From the NCBI RefSeq assembly GCF_000758525.1, contig NZ_CP009241.1, positions 1,550,001 through 1,614,000 on the forward strand: a stretch of 64,000 nt of DNA. The letters are read 5' to 3'. The notes under the pieces were generated by a model. The model saw nothing but the letters and a program-made list of their open reading frames with translations, had not been told where the DNA came from and did no database searches. The first letter of the stretch is position 1. Every line of letters starts with the position of its first letter. Shown one piece after another: positions 9,238-18,147 of the stretch. Position numbers and translations under genes: made by a program. Source of the stretch: Paenibacillus sp. FSL H7-0357 (GTDB taxonomy: Bacteria; Bacillota; Bacilli; Paenibacillales; Paenibacillaceae).

Positions 9238-9285
9238 AAAAGGGCTCTCCGGTCAGACGCAAGAAGATGACTGGGGAGCCTTTTG
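9238..9285 (+). terminator. Terminator of the small secreted protein gene
   Basis: A 13-bp stem (9243-9255 with 9268-9280, two G-T pairs), flanked by AAAA on the left and TTTT on the right. Confidence 0.8.
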
Positions 9286-9449
9286 TGCGAACTTGTGGAT
9301 ACAGCACTTACTTCAAGTCTGGTTGACTTATAGGAGATACCTATCACTTCCATAGAATCTATATCTTTGTCCTTTTCCCGGCGGTATGATACAACAATAT
9401 TAAGAAGAACTATGTCTGCGCGCAGCAGGCAATCTAAGGAGTGACTGGA

Positions 9450-10532
9450 ATGAGCGAGGTTAAAAAAATTGCCGTAATTGCCGGGGACGGTATCGGACCT
9501 GAAGTTGTAGCTGAAGCTGAAAAAGTACTCAAGAAAGCGGAAGAGGTATTCGGGTACACCTTTGAAACTGAGCATGCGCTGTTCGGCGGCATTGCGATTG
9601 ATGAACGGGGAACCCCGCTGCCAGAAGATACACTGGAAATTTGCCGCAGTGCAGATGCAGTGCTGCTCGGAGCCGTCGGCGGACCGAAATGGGACAACAA
9701 TCCGAAGGAGCTGCGTCCGGAAACAGGATTGCTAGGTATCCGCAAAGCACTGGGGCTGTTCTCCAACCTGCGTCCGGCTGTTGTATTCGATTGCCTGAAG
9801 GATGCGTCAACGCTGAAACCGGAAGTGCTGGAAGGCACTGACCTCATGGTTGTGCGGGAACTGACGGGCGGCATTTATTTCGGAGAGAAGCTGCGCCGCC
9901 AAGGTGAGCATGGGGAAGAAGCTGTTGATACCTGCGTATATAACGTAACGGAAGTGGAACGTATTGTCCGCCAGGCCTTTGAAATTGCCGGTAAACGCCG
10001 AAATAAGCTGGCGAGTGTCGATAAAGCGAATGTTCTGGAAACATCCCGCTTATGGCGTGAGGTTGTGAACAGAATTGCTCCGGAATATCCGCAGGTGGAA
10101 TTGGAGCATGTGCTCGTGGACAACTGTGCAATGCAGCTGCTGCGCCGTCCTTCCAGCTTCGATGTAATTGTTACCGAGAACATGTTCGGAGATATCCTGA
10201 GTGATGAAGCGGCTATGCTGACCGGTTCCATCGGTATGCTGGCTTCAGCTTCACTGGGTGAGGGCAGCTATGGCCTGTATGAGCCGGTCCATGGCTCCGC
10301 GCCTGACATTGCCGGCCAAGGTCTGGCCAATCCTATCGCGACCATCCTGTCTCTTGCGCTGATGTTCCGCACGACCTTTGGCTACGAGGAGGCAGCAGCT
10401 GCAATTGAGACCGCTGTGGCTGAAGTGCTGGATGCAGGACACCGTACGAGCGATATTGCAGTAGACAAGAGCAAAGCGATCAGCACAACCGAAATGGGCG
10501 ATTTGATTGTTGCGGCGATCCGCAAAGCGTAA
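9450..10532 (+). CDS. leuB: 3-isopropylmalate dehydrogenase
   Basis: NAD-dependent oxidative decarboxylation of 3-isopropylmalate in leucine synthesis; a homodimer in the cytoplasm. The 360 residues match the family. Visible are [10 protein letters not shown] at the N-terminus, the [11 protein letters not shown] and [12 protein letters not shown] substrate region, and the Mg/substrate Asp residues in [19 protein letters not shown]. The adenine-binding segment is [15 protein letters not shown]. The start is ATG 9450 with AAGGAGTG at 9436-9443; the upstream GTG 9441 lies in that site. It is not joined to leuA, which ends 6 kb upstream behind a terminator, and leuC/leuD are not in the window. 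Confidence 0.97.
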   Translation: MSEVKKIAVIAGDGIGPEVVAEAEKVLKKAEEVFGYTFETEHALFGGIAIDERGTPLPEDTLEICRSADAVLLGAVGGPKWDNNPKELRPETGLLGIRKALGLFSNLRPAVVFDCLKDASTLKPEVLEGTDLMVVRELTGGIYFGEKLRRQGEHGEEAVDTCVYNVTEVERIVRQAFEIAGKRRNKLASVDKANVLETSRLWREVVNRIAPEYPQVELEHVLVDNCAMQLLRRPSSFDVIVTENMFGDILSDEAAMLTGSIGMLASASLGEGSYGLYEPVHGSAPDIAGQGLANPIATILSLALMFRTTFGYEEAAAAIETAVAEVLDAGHRTSDIAVDKSKAISTTEMGDLIVAAIRKA

Positions 10533-10593
10533 GGTACCACAGCTTACCTCCTTTGACTCAGAAAAACAAAAAACTTCACAGAAAGTTGCTTAT

Positions 10594-10608
10594 TTATAAT
10601 AATTATAA
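10594..10608. promoter_or_regulatory. PerR box upstream of peroxiredoxin
   Basis: TTATAATAATTATAA matches the PerR consensus 7-1-7 inverted repeat (TTATAATnATTATAA) at every position. It sits 20 bp upstream of the -35 box of the peroxiredoxin promoter, so PerR, the metal-dependent peroxide sensor, should repress this gene until peroxide inactivates it. Confidence 0.88.
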
Positions 10609-10627
10609 AAAAGTAATGAATGTAATA

Positions 10628-10656
10628 TTGACTTTGATTTTGTACGATGATACCAT
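10628..10656 (+). promoter_or_regulatory. Sigma-A-like promoter of the peroxiredoxin gene
   Basis: TTGACT (10628-10633), a 17-bp spacer, then TACCAT (10651-10656) as a moderately weak -10. This leaves a 5' leader of about 120 nt before the start codon at 10781. Confidence 0.55.
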
Positions 10657-10780
10657 TTGGTCTATAGCAATAAGAAATTGACCAACCATCATAATTCAAG
10701 AAAAGCATATTGCGCCGGTTTCCTCACGGAGCTGTCACAAGTGGTTGTTTTTCTTACATAATCAAAGGAGGATTTAAGCA

Positions 10781-11320
10781 ATGGCAGAACGTTTGGTAGG
10801 TAAACCAGCCCCTGATTTCACTATGGAAACAGTAACGGGCGACGGTAAAGATTTTGGTAAGGTAAGCTTGTCCGACTATCGCGGCAAATGGCTTGTATTC
10901 TTCTTTTATCCGCTTGACTTCACTTTTGTGTGCCCGACAGAAATTACAGCATTGAGCGATGCTGCTGCTGATTTTGCAGCACTCGATACAGAAATTCTGG
11001 GTGTGAGCATCGACTCGATCCACAGCCACAAAGCATGGCTTACCACACCAAAAGATATGAATGGTCTTGGACAAGTCAACTTCCCGCTTGCTTCGGACAT
11101 TACGAAGAAAGTTGCCAGTGACTACGGCGTCCTGATCGAAGAAGAAGGCGTGGCGCTTCGTGGACTGTTCATCATCGATCCTGAAGGTGAATTGAAATAT
11201 CAAGTGGTTAACCACAATGATGTAGGCCGCAGCGTGGAAGAAACGCTTCGTGTTCTGCAAGCCTTGCAATCCGGCGGACTGTGCGCTATGAACTGGAAAC
11301 CAGGCGACAAGAACCTGTAA
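10781..11320 (+). CDS. Peroxiredoxin, typical 2-Cys AhpC/TSA family
   Basis: Thiol peroxidase that reduces H2O2 and organic peroxides in the cytoplasm. In its 179 residues the peroxidatic Cys51 lies in PLDFTFVCPTEI, and a resolving cysteine, Cys168, lies near the C-terminus in GGLCAMNWKPG. The arginine in EETLRVLQALQ completes the active site region. The start follows AAAGGAGG at 10765-10772. A consensus PerR box lies upstream, which fits a peroxide-stress gene. No ahpF is adjacent, so the electron donor (thioredoxin or a distant AhpF) is open. Confidence 0.95.
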   Translation: MAERLVGKPAPDFTMETVTGDGKDFGKVSLSDYRGKWLVFFFYPLDFTFVCPTEITALSDAAADFAALDTEILGVSIDSIHSHKAWLTTPKDMNGLGQVNFPLASDITKKVASDYGVLIEEEGVALRGLFIIDPEGELKYQVVNHNDVGRSVEETLRVLQALQSGGLCAMNWKPGDKNL

Positions 11321-11357
11321 GCCTATGTCTTTAAGCGTTCTTTGATATACTAATGAG

Positions 11358-11397
11358 AACCTCCTTGCGGGAGCAATTCCCGGAAAGGGGGTTTTTT
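11358..11397 (+). terminator. Terminator of peroxiredoxin gene
   Basis: AACCTCCTT pairs with AAGGGGGTT (one G-T pair) around an inner CGGGA/TCCCG helix, followed by a T-run at 11392-11397. Confidence 0.75.
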
Positions 11398-11542
11398 GCA
11401 ACAAAGAGCCCTCATTTAACGGTATTTCGTTTTAAAACGGGCGCAGAGGTTAATATATAGCCTGAAGGAGAGGAATCTCTCCACGCATCTTGTAATACAA
11501 TAATACCAAATCAATGGAACTTACCAAGGAGGGTGAACAAGT

Positions 11543-11950
11543 ATGAGCTTTTGCTGTGGAGCGAGTATGGTTGGAACTAAGGGAACCCTAAAACATTATC
11601 GCACGCAAGTCCATAATGTTCCCCTGCTTTTTTGTCCGGTATGCCACCGGGTAGAGGTGCATTACAAAGTCGAAAACGAGTATGAGATTCTGGCAGAGTA
11701 TGCTCATGGCGACGGGGTAACCGATGTTGATTTTCAGGACTATGTGATGGAAGACGAGGAAGCGATCTTCGAAAACGTCATTAATGTGGAGAGTGAAGAT
11801 CCTCTCGCCATTGTGCGGAATCAGATCGATATGGCGCTTGACCTGCTGGCTGTTGCCAAGCAGATCGAAGATACCAAATGGGAACGTGAGCTTAAGAAGC
11901 GCCTGGCCGTAATGAGCCAGCGGCGCCATCGCTTGCAGCAGAAAGCATAA
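11543..11950 (+). CDS. Cys-containing small protein, possible zinc ribbon (YgiT-like)
   Basis: A 135-residue hypothetical protein. It has four N-terminal cysteines: CC near residues 4-5 and a CPVC pair in FCPVCHRVEVH near residue 31. These could bind zinc as in YgiT-type fingers. The middle is acidic (DYVMEDEEAIFENV), and the C-terminal third is helical and basic (KKRLAVMSQRRHRLQQKA). The start follows AAGGAGGGTG at 11526-11535. It has its own strong terminator. Function is unknown; a toxin-antitoxin partner, the usual context of YgiT, is absent. Confidence 0.8.
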   Translation: MSFCCGASMVGTKGTLKHYRTQVHNVPLLFCPVCHRVEVHYKVENEYEILAEYAHGDGVTDVDFQDYVMEDEEAIFENVINVESEDPLAIVRNQIDMALDLLAVAKQIEDTKWERELKKRLAVMSQRRHRLQQKA

Positions 11951-11996
11951 GGTCACCAAGAATACGATGGGATAGCCCTGGAATATTTCATTACGG

Positions 11997-12026
11997 AAGC
12001 CTTCGCGGCAGCGAAGGCTTTTTTTT
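11997..12026 (+). terminator. Terminator after the small Cys protein
   Basis: A perfect 10-bp stem AAGCCTTCGC/GCGAAGGCTT with GGCA loop, followed by eight T residues. Confidence 0.92.
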
Positions 12027-12319
12027 GTAGTATTCCTTAATAATGGACAACCTTTGGTACGGAAAAAGAGCGGAATTTTGTTTTGGATCGATATTTAATG
12101 TGTCTTAAGAATCATTTTAGAAATATTTTTAGGATTCGACAGTTTCTCCGATTGCGTTGTCTTCTTCTCTTGGATATGATTGGAATATAGTTGAAACGGT
12201 TGGATAATATAATACGATTTCCGAATGTTCTGGCGGCTTCGTCATATACTCAAATACATAGTAATTTGATGTCGCTTAAGCGTCTTCGTCAAATGCAGTA
12301 AAAGGGGGAACTTCGTATC
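12027..12319 (+). other. AT-rich non-coding region before the sensor kinase
   Basis: No gene is seen in about 290 bp. A possible -10 TATAAT lies near 12207-12212. A dyad at 12264-12294 (ATTTGA and TCAAAT arms) flanks a CGCTTAAGCG palindrome at 12273-12282, and the octamer CTTCGTCA occurs twice. This is probably the kinase promoter; no confident -35 box or named operator was found. Confidence 0.4.
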
Positions 12320-13423
12320 GTGATAAGCCAATATCAAGAAAGCTTGCTTTTACCGGCAAGAACGTTTCAATCCGGATCAATGGACACTACATATGAGGAT
12401 GTTCTGGAGCACGTTGACAGTGGGATATTACTTTTTGATGAAGAGGGAGTTCTAACTTTTGTTAATAAACAAATGTATGGCATGCTTGAACTGAACCGCC
12501 ATTCTCTATTGGGCTGCACGATGGCCCATCTGTTATCCCACATCCAGCTCGGCCGCTTTAAGAAGAAGCAGGTACTGCGGAGTTATCGGGAGATGGTGCA
12601 AAAGGGGAAGCAGAGCTATGAATTCGTAGATGAATACGGCCGTTACTGGCGGGTTTCATTATGCTGCGGAGAGCAAATGAAGGGCAGTTATTTGTTTACG
12701 GTCAAAGAAATCTCCGATTACAAGCTGATTGAGCAAACTGCTTACCAGAATGACAGCCTGGCTATGCTGGGCAAGCTGTCTGCTTCCATCGCCCATGAGA
12801 TTCGTAATCCGCTCACAGCGATCCGCGGATTTATTCAATTGCTGCATCCTCATCTGCATCAACTGGGCAAAGAAGAATACGGCAGAATTATACTGGCTGA
12901 AATTGACCGCGCCAATGACATTATTCATGAATTCCTGACTTCTTCCAAACCTTCGGTCCCGCAGGTCAGCATGATTCCTGTATCGGCATTACTTAAAGAG
13001 GTTGTCCTGCTTACAGAGAGCGAAGCCTTGATGAAAGGCTGCCAGATTAATCTCCACCCGCTACATGGCGATATGATCATCTCCGGCGATGTCAAGCAAA
13101 TGAAGCAGGTGGTGCTGAATATGATTAGAAATGCAATGGAAGCGATTACAGAACGAGATGATGACCAAATTGGAAAGATTGAGGTAGGGGCACGCCGGGA
13201 AGGGGCGGAGGTCCGTATCTTTATTTCCGACAATGGCAAAGGGATGGATATCTTAACACTGGACAGGTTGTTCAACCCTTTCTTTACGACGAAGGAAAAC
13301 GGGACGGGGCTTGGGCTGTCCGTAAGTGACAGGATCATTAAGAATCATGGCGGCTGCATCTCTGTCAGCAGCAGACTCAACGAAGGCACCCGGTTTGTCA
13401 TTTCTTTGCCGCTTATTCAGTAA
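12320..13423 (+). CDS. PAS-domain sensor histidine kinase (sporulation Kin-like)
   Basis: Cytoplasmic kinase of 367 residues without membrane segments. A PAS domain occupies about residues 25-130 (HVDSGILLFDEEGVLTFVN). A HisKA dimerisation domain follows, with the phosphorylated His159 in SASIAHEIRNPLTAIRGF. The HATPase_c domain has the N box (MIRNAMEAI), G1 (DNGKGMD), F box (FFTT) and G2 (GTGLGLSV). The arrangement resembles KinB/KinE-type kinases feeding the sporulation phosphorelay, and no partner regulator is adjacent. It starts at GTG 12320 behind AAAAGGGGG. The phosphorelay role is inferred. Confidence 0.9.
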   Translation: MISQYQESLLLPARTFQSGSMDTTYEDVLEHVDSGILLFDEEGVLTFVNKQMYGMLELNRHSLLGCTMAHLLSHIQLGRFKKKQVLRSYREMVQKGKQSYEFVDEYGRYWRVSLCCGEQMKGSYLFTVKEISDYKLIEQTAYQNDSLAMLGKLSASIAHEIRNPLTAIRGFIQLLHPHLHQLGKEEYGRIILAEIDRANDIIHEFLTSSKPSVPQVSMIPVSALLKEVVLLTESEALMKGCQINLHPLHGDMIISGDVKQMKQVVLNMIRNAMEAITERDDDQIGKIEVGARREGAEVRIFISDNGKGMDILTLDRLFNPFFTTKENGTGLGLSVSDRIIKNHGGCISVSSRLNEGTRFVISLPLIQ

Positions 13424-13479
13424 AAGGGGGTTCTGGGCGGATTTTTGGACAATACTGAGTTATACTTAATAAGCGAAAG

Positions 13480-13527
13480 AGGCTGATTCCTGCATTGCAC
13501 AGCTTAGTGCAGGAATCAGCCTTTCTG
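13480..13527 (+). terminator. Terminator of the sensor kinase gene
   Basis: A perfect 15-bp stem AGGCTGATTCCTGCA (13480-13494) with 13508-13522, then TTCTGCGTT. Confidence 0.85.
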
Positions 13528-13574
13528 CGTTATTAGCCTGATTATTAAAATGGAAGATGATTGGAGGGGTTCTA

Positions 13575-15080
13575 TTGAATATTGAATGGAGCTGCGGTGG
13601 TTCAATAGCTGCCATTAAGGGCGATGTTCTTTGCTATATAGTCTCACAAACTGAAATTGAGGCGGGTAGTCTTGCAACAGAGTGGAAGGAACGAATGGAT
13701 CCGCTGGTCAAAGCCGGGCTTTTTACGGGCAAGCTGAATCAGACCTATACACTGCCTGCTGGGGAGGCATTTGAAATTCCTGTCATTCTGCTGGCGGGGA
13801 GCGGCAGCGGAGATTTGGATGCAGAGGAGATCAGGGTGCTGGCGGCCCAAGTATCCCGGGCTGCATTACGGCTGAAGGCGGCAACACTCGTGATCCAGTT
13901 ACCTGCCGGCTTAAAGGTGAAAGAGCCGGAAATGACTGCTCAGGCGCTTACAGAGGGCTTTGTACTGGGGGCGTACCGGCGCAAACATTATAAGCAGGAG
14001 CAGCCTCCGTTTTCAGGGTTGACCTCCATTACATTCCATAGTGAGCTTAAGGTGGAAGAAGCTGAGGGGAATAGCTGGAGTCAGGGGATCAAGCGGGGGC
14101 TGGCCTTTGGCGAAGCAACCAATTTGGCCCGGGACCTAACTAACCTTCCCGGCAATCAGCTGACACCGTCTGCGCTTGCGGCCGCGGCGATTGATGTGGC
14201 TGAACGTTATGGATTTCCTGCTGAAGTGCTGGATGAACGGGAGATTGAACAGAAGGGCATGGGAGGCTTGCTTGCTGTCGGCAAAGGCAGCATTCATCCG
14301 CCGCGGATGATCGTCATTCGTTATCAGGGAACAAACGAGTGGAAGGACGTCGTGGGAATTGTCGGCAAGGGCATCACTTTCGATACCGGCGGCATCTCAC
14401 TGAAGAGAGCACCAGGCATGGAAGAGATGATCAGCGATATGGGCGGTGCGGCAGCCGTGCTTGGGGTCACAGAGGCGCTGGGCAGGTTGCGCCCGAAGCT
14501 CAATGCCGTAATAGTTATTCCTTCTGCCGAAAATATGCCTTCAGCCAGTGCTTTTAAGCCAGGTGATGTTGTGACCTCTCTCAGTGGAAGAACCATTGAA
14601 GTGCTAAATACCGATGCCGAAGGCCGGATAGTACTGGGAGACGGACTTACCTATGCCCGGGAGTGGGGAGCGGAACGGTTTATAGACGTAGCTACCCTCA
14701 CAGGGGCTGTGTTGTCCATACTGGGGGATGTTGCCACAGCAGCCGTTACCAATGACCAGACCTTTATGCAGGAGCTCCTGGAGGCTTCCAGGTTGTCCGG
14801 GGAGAAGATATGGCAGCTGCCGGTGTATCCCGAGTTCCGTGAGATGCTGAAAAGCGAGGTCGCGGATGTCCGCAATGCTGCCGGGAGATTCGGGGGGGCT
14901 ACAACAGCCGGATTATTTATCGGCGAGTTCGCTGAAGGCCTGCCCTGGATTCACTTGGACATTGCCGGAACGGCATTCCTCTCCAGGGAGCGGGGGGTTA
15001 ATCCCAAAGGTGCCACGGGTGTAATGGTCCGGACGTTGCTGGAATATCTGCTGGGAATAAGTCAGCAGCCCCATTCCTAG
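13575..15080 (+). CDS. pepA: Leucyl aminopeptidase, M17 family
   Basis: Cytosolic dizinc aminopeptidase that removes N-terminal residues from peptides; hexameric in the family. An N-terminal macro-like domain (about residues 1-170) precedes a catalytic domain with GKGITFDTGGISLK and the signature NTDAEGRIVLGDGL, whose Asp and Glu bind metal. The total length is about 501 residues, as expected. TTG 13575 is chosen because GGAGGGG lies at 13563-13569; the in-frame ATG 13557 has no ribosome binding site. Monocistronic, with a terminator on each side. Confidence 0.93.
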   Translation: MNIEWSCGGSIAAIKGDVLCYIVSQTEIEAGSLATEWKERMDPLVKAGLFTGKLNQTYTLPAGEAFEIPVILLAGSGSGDLDAEEIRVLAAQVSRAALRLKAATLVIQLPAGLKVKEPEMTAQALTEGFVLGAYRRKHYKQEQPPFSGLTSITFHSELKVEEAEGNSWSQGIKRGLAFGEATNLARDLTNLPGNQLTPSALAAAAIDVAERYGFPAEVLDEREIEQKGMGGLLAVGKGSIHPPRMIVIRYQGTNEWKDVVGIVGKGITFDTGGISLKRAPGMEEMISDMGGAAAVLGVTEALGRLRPKLNAVIVIPSAENMPSASAFKPGDVVTSLSGRTIEVLNTDAEGRIVLGDGLTYAREWGAERFIDVATLTGAVLSILGDVATAAVTNDQTFMQELLEASRLSGEKIWQLPVYPEFREMLKSEVADVRNAAGRFGGATTAGLFIGEFAEGLPWIHLDIAGTAFLSRERGVNPKGATGVMVRTLLEYLLGISQQPHS

Positions 15081-15099
15081 AGGATGATCTCATCAAACA

Positions 15100-15142
15100 A
15101 AAAGCCGTAAAACTCCATCATACGGAGCTTTACGGCTTTTCC
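15100..15142. terminator. Bidirectional terminator after pepA
   Basis: AAAAGCCGTAAA (15100-15111) pairs with 15129-15140, with an inner CTCC/GGAG helix. It is flanked by an A-run and a T-run, so it can stop pepA and the convergent 48-aa gene. Confidence 0.85.
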
Positions 15143-15171
15143 AATGCTGATCATTCATCCGGCAGAGCGGC

Positions 15172-15318
15172 CTATACGGTTCTGCTGGATTTTTTGGCTT
15201 TTACTTGAGAAGTAAAGGACTGTATACCGTTCATGATTTTGTCACGGGTATTTTTATTTTTCAGTAAATAGGCTGCTCCCAATGCTACCGTGGTAAATAA
15301 CGTTTTTTTGGTGTTCAT
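15172..15318 (-). CDS. Small basic protein, 48 residues
   Basis: A short gene read on the minus strand: start codon at 15316-15318, stop at 15172-15174, with a GGAGGAAT ribosome binding site just upstream (15322-15328). The protein begins MNTKKTLFTTVALGAAYLLK and ends with basic and serine residues. Residues 6-19 form a short hydrophobic helix that could insert into the membrane; the rest is amphipathic and basic (KNKNTRDKIMNGIQSF). It lies in the feo orientation but has its own signals. It somewhat resembles short YtxH-like or membrane-associated peptides; function is unknown. Confidence 0.65.
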   Translation of the reverse strand: MNTKKTLFTTVALGAAYLLKNKNTRDKIMNGIQSFTSQVKAKKSSRTV

Positions 15319-15428
15319 GGTTATTCCTCCTTGGGTATTGGTCTTCGTTGCAGTTGCTTATAACAAACATACCCGTATGACGGGGAATTCAAACCCGTAT
15401 ATTTCTTCCTGTCCGTCCGTGCTTACGG

Positions 15429-15611
15429 TTAAAGCTTGTTATTGGCTGCTCCTCCACCGCAGGAGAACGGAGAGTCCAGGGATGCTGCCGAGCAGGTTTT
15501 TCCCTTGTCACAGCCAGCACAAGCCCCCTGTTTGCCCTTTTGAACATGCCGGTAAATCATCCAGCCGGAGTAACCAAACACAGCCGCTATAATTAAAATA
15601 TTTATTATCAT
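15429..15611 (-). CDS. FeoB-associated Cys-rich membrane protein
   Basis: A 60-residue protein starting MIINILIIAAVFGYSGWMIY, one N-terminal membrane helix. A short cytosolic tail follows with cysteine pairs (ACAGCDKGKTC, then FSCGGG). This matches the small FeoB-associated Cys-rich family (PF12669), which accompanies FeoB in many Firmicutes and may work like FeoC. ATG 15611 is chosen (GCGGGG upstream) over the TTG six bases earlier. It is the last gene of feoA-feoB-this, 43 bp after feoB. Confidence 0.85.
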   Translation of the reverse strand: MIINILIIAAVFGYSGWMIYRHVQKGKQGACAGCDKGKTCSAASLDSPFSCGGGAANNKL

Positions 15612-15654
15612 TGCCAAGCCCCGCTTTCATCAAGAAATCTGTTTGTTGCAGATT

Positions 15655-17667
15655 CTACGACCATCCCAATAAACGTCCGCCCTGGAAAATAACCAGAGAT
15701 ACGATATATGCCAGTACGAGGGAGTAGCCCATGGAGAAGAAGGTCCACTTCCAGGACGCTGTTTCCTTCTTAATAACCCCTACAGTAGCCAGACAAGGAA
15801 TATACAACAGGATAAAGGCCATGAAGCTGATTGAGCTTAGCGGAGTAAAGACTTGGGAAATTTGTCCTTCCAGTCCAGCAGCATCCGGAGCATGATAAAT
15901 GATGTTCATGGTAGATACTACGACCTCTTTGGCCAGGAATCCGGGTACAAGCGTTGAGCCTGCCTGCCAGGTCCCAAAGCCAAGCGGGGATAGCAGTGGT
16001 GCAATCATTCCCCCGAATTTTGCCAGGAAACTGTGATCCATTTCAACGTTGAATCCGCCAGGACCTGCGTAAGACATCAGCCAAATAATTACCGAGCCGG
16101 CGAGGATAATAGTTCCCGCCTTGCGCAGAAAGCCCTTGCCCTTCTCCCAGGTACTGCGGCCAAGCGCTTTGAGCTGCGGCATCCGGTAAGGAGGAAGTTC
16201 GATAATAAAGATGGACGATTCATTCTTAAACAGATGTTTGGAGAACAGCTTACATAGGATTAGGGCAAATACGACACCCATAACATACATTGCCAGTACG
16301 GCAGTGGCCTGCTGGGCCGGAAAGAAAACCGCTGCAAACAGCAGGTATACCGGAAGTCTTGCTGAGCAGGACATGAGCGGCATCAGCAGTGTGGTCAGCA
16401 TACGGTCTTTGGGCTGTTCAATACTGCGCGCAGCCATAATGGCCGGCACATTGCAGCCGAAGCCGATAATGAACGGGATGAAGGCTTTGCCGTTAAGACC
16501 CATCCGCTCCATCGTGCTGTCCATCAACAGGCAGACACGCGCCATGTAACCGGAGTCCTCGAGGAAGGAGATCATCAGGAACAGGATGAAGATCTGTGGA
16601 ACGAAAACAACTACACCACCAACACCGCCGATAATACCGTCTACAATAAGCGCATGCGTGAAGCCGGAAGCTCCAATCGTTTGAAGCAGGGAAGTGGCGC
16701 CTTCACTGATCGGACCGGAAATCCATCCGTCTACAATATCCGATAAAGGTCCGCCTACCCAGTCAAAGGTTGTTTTGAACATCGCGTACATAAAGGCGAT
16801 AAACAGAGGTAATCCCAAGAAACGGTGTGTCAAAATGGAGTCGAGTCTTTCCGTCAGATTATGCGGTTTCTGTGCTGTTGTATCCATCGCCGCCAGACAT
16901 ACGGCACGAATATAATCCATACGGATTGAACGAATCCATTGCGGAAGGGTCAACGCCAGCTTCTTGTTCTGTAGTTCGCTTTGACAGTTGTCGCAAATCA
17001 TCAGCAGGCGGTCCGTATTTACACGTTTCTTGAGCAGTTCAAGGACGACAGGATTTTGTTCCATCAGTTGGAGCGCGACCCAGCGGCGGTTTGGTAAACC
17101 CGGGGTATGCTGTAATTCCTGCTCAATCGAAGAAATGGCCGCTTCAGCCAATACACCATAATCAAGTTTGAAGTTGACCGGGGGAATTGTCGTTCTTTTC
17201 TCCAGAACACTGAGCACTTGTCCGCTTCCTTTGCCGGTTCTGGCGATCAGGGGCAGCACGGTAATGCCGAGACGCTCTTGCAATATTTCATGATCTACAA
17301 CAATGCCCCGTGCTTTGGCGACGTCGATCATATTCAGACCGAGCACGGTAGGTTTGCCGTATTCCAGCAATTGCAGGGTAAGCAGTAGGTTCCGTTCCAG
17401 CTGGGAGGCATCCACAATATTGATCAGGGCCTCTGGCGATTCATCGATCAGGTATTGGGCAGCTACCCCCTCATCCCGGGAGAGCGGATGCAGCGAATAG
17501 ATTCCGGGCAGGTCGATCAGCTTTCCTGCACCGTTTTTCAGGCTGCCGACTTTTTTCTCCACGGTTACACCGGCCCAGTTCCCTACATATTCATAGGAAG
17601 AAGTAAGTGTATTAAAAAGTGAGGTTTTCCCTGTATTGGGATTTCCCAAAAGTGCTATTGAACTCAT
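15655..17667 (-). CDS. feoB: Ferrous iron transporter B
   Basis: Inner-membrane Fe(II) uptake protein with an N-terminal GTPase. Of 670 residues, about 1-165 form the G domain (P-loop GNPNTGKTSLFN, switch region WAGVTVEKK, DLPGIYSL, NMID). A helical GDI-like domain with NCQSELQNKK follows, then the membrane part with the Gate repeats including SCSARLPVYLLFAAVFF and IMAARSIEQPKDR. It overlaps the feoA stop by 4 bp, and a Fur box lies before feoA. Expression should rise under iron limitation, mainly under low oxygen. Confidence 0.97.
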   Translation of the reverse strand: MSSIALLGNPNTGKTSLFNTLTSSYEYVGNWAGVTVEKKVGSLKNGAGKLIDLPGIYSLHPLSRDEGVAAQYLIDESPEALINIVDASQLERNLLLTLQLLEYGKPTVLGLNMIDVAKARGIVVDHEILQERLGITVLPLIARTGKGSGQVLSVLEKRTTIPPVNFKLDYGVLAEAAISSIEQELQHTPGLPNRRWVALQLMEQNPVVLELLKKRVNTDRLLMICDNCQSELQNKKLALTLPQWIRSIRMDYIRAVCLAAMDTTAQKPHNLTERLDSILTHRFLGLPLFIAFMYAMFKTTFDWVGGPLSDIVDGWISGPISEGATSLLQTIGASGFTHALIVDGIIGGVGGVVVFVPQIFILFLMISFLEDSGYMARVCLLMDSTMERMGLNGKAFIPFIIGFGCNVPAIMAARSIEQPKDRMLTTLLMPLMSCSARLPVYLLFAAVFFPAQQATAVLAMYVMGVVFALILCKLFSKHLFKNESSIFIIELPPYRMPQLKALGRSTWEKGKGFLRKAGTIILAGSVIIWLMSYAGPGGFNVEMDHSFLAKFGGMIAPLLSPLGFGTWQAGSTLVPGFLAKEVVVSTMNIIYHAPDAAGLEGQISQVFTPLSSISFMAFILLYIPCLATVGVIKKETASWKWTFFSMGYSLVLAYIVSLVIFQGGRLLGWS

Positions 17668-17906
17668 GATACATTCACCTCAATGCGGGAGGCTTCCTTC
17701 CGCCGAATGGCAAATAGCTGGCCGTTGCACTCCAGAGTAACAGGCCCCCAGAAAGGTCCTTTTCCCTTGAGCCGGATATTAACGCCTTCGGACACCCCTA
17801 GATCAGCCAGACGGCGCCGTAATATGGGGTTCATTCCTTCTATTTTATGGATGGAGCCTGTAGAGCCCGGTTGTAAACGCAGTAAGGAGCAGGATGTAGA
17901 AGCCAT
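17664..17906 (-). CDS. feoA: Ferrous iron transport protein A
   Basis: An 80-residue cytoplasmic SH3-like protein that helps FeoB. Features include LLRLQPGSTGSIHKIEG, then RRLADLGVSEGVNIRLKGKGPF and an end at LFAIRRKEASRIEVNV, all as in the FeoA family. It is the first gene of the feo operon, and its stop overlaps the feoB start (ATGA). The start at 17906 has a CGGAGGGATAG region upstream, within 25 bp of the Fur box. Confidence 0.93.
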   Translation of the reverse strand: MASTSCSLLRLQPGSTGSIHKIEGMNPILRRRLADLGVSEGVNIRLKGKGPFWGPVTLECNGQLFAIRRKEASRIEVNVS

Positions 17907-17928
17907 TTTCTATCCCTCCGAGAGAGAC

Positions 17929-17943
17929 TGATAATCAATCTCA
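17929..17943. promoter_or_regulatory. Fur box upstream of feoAB
   Basis: TGATAATCAATCTCA matches the Fur 7-1-7 consensus (TGATAATnATTATCA) at 12 of 14 defined positions. It lies 22 bp upstream of the feoA start, where bound Fur would block transcription under iron-replete conditions. Confidence 0.75.
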
Positions 17944-18147
17944 TTCATTTTCTTGTACTGTAGCATTTCGCATAGAGATTTACTGTGATATATGTCATTG
18001 TCACGTTGTTGTGAAAAAGGATATGAAAGAAACCTGGAATTTTCTTTACAACTTCTTCTTCACTAAAGTATGATTGTACGATAATGATTGCATAGTAAGT
18101 CTATGGTGGCGGCAATAATGAAGGATATGTGGAAGGGAGAACAAATA

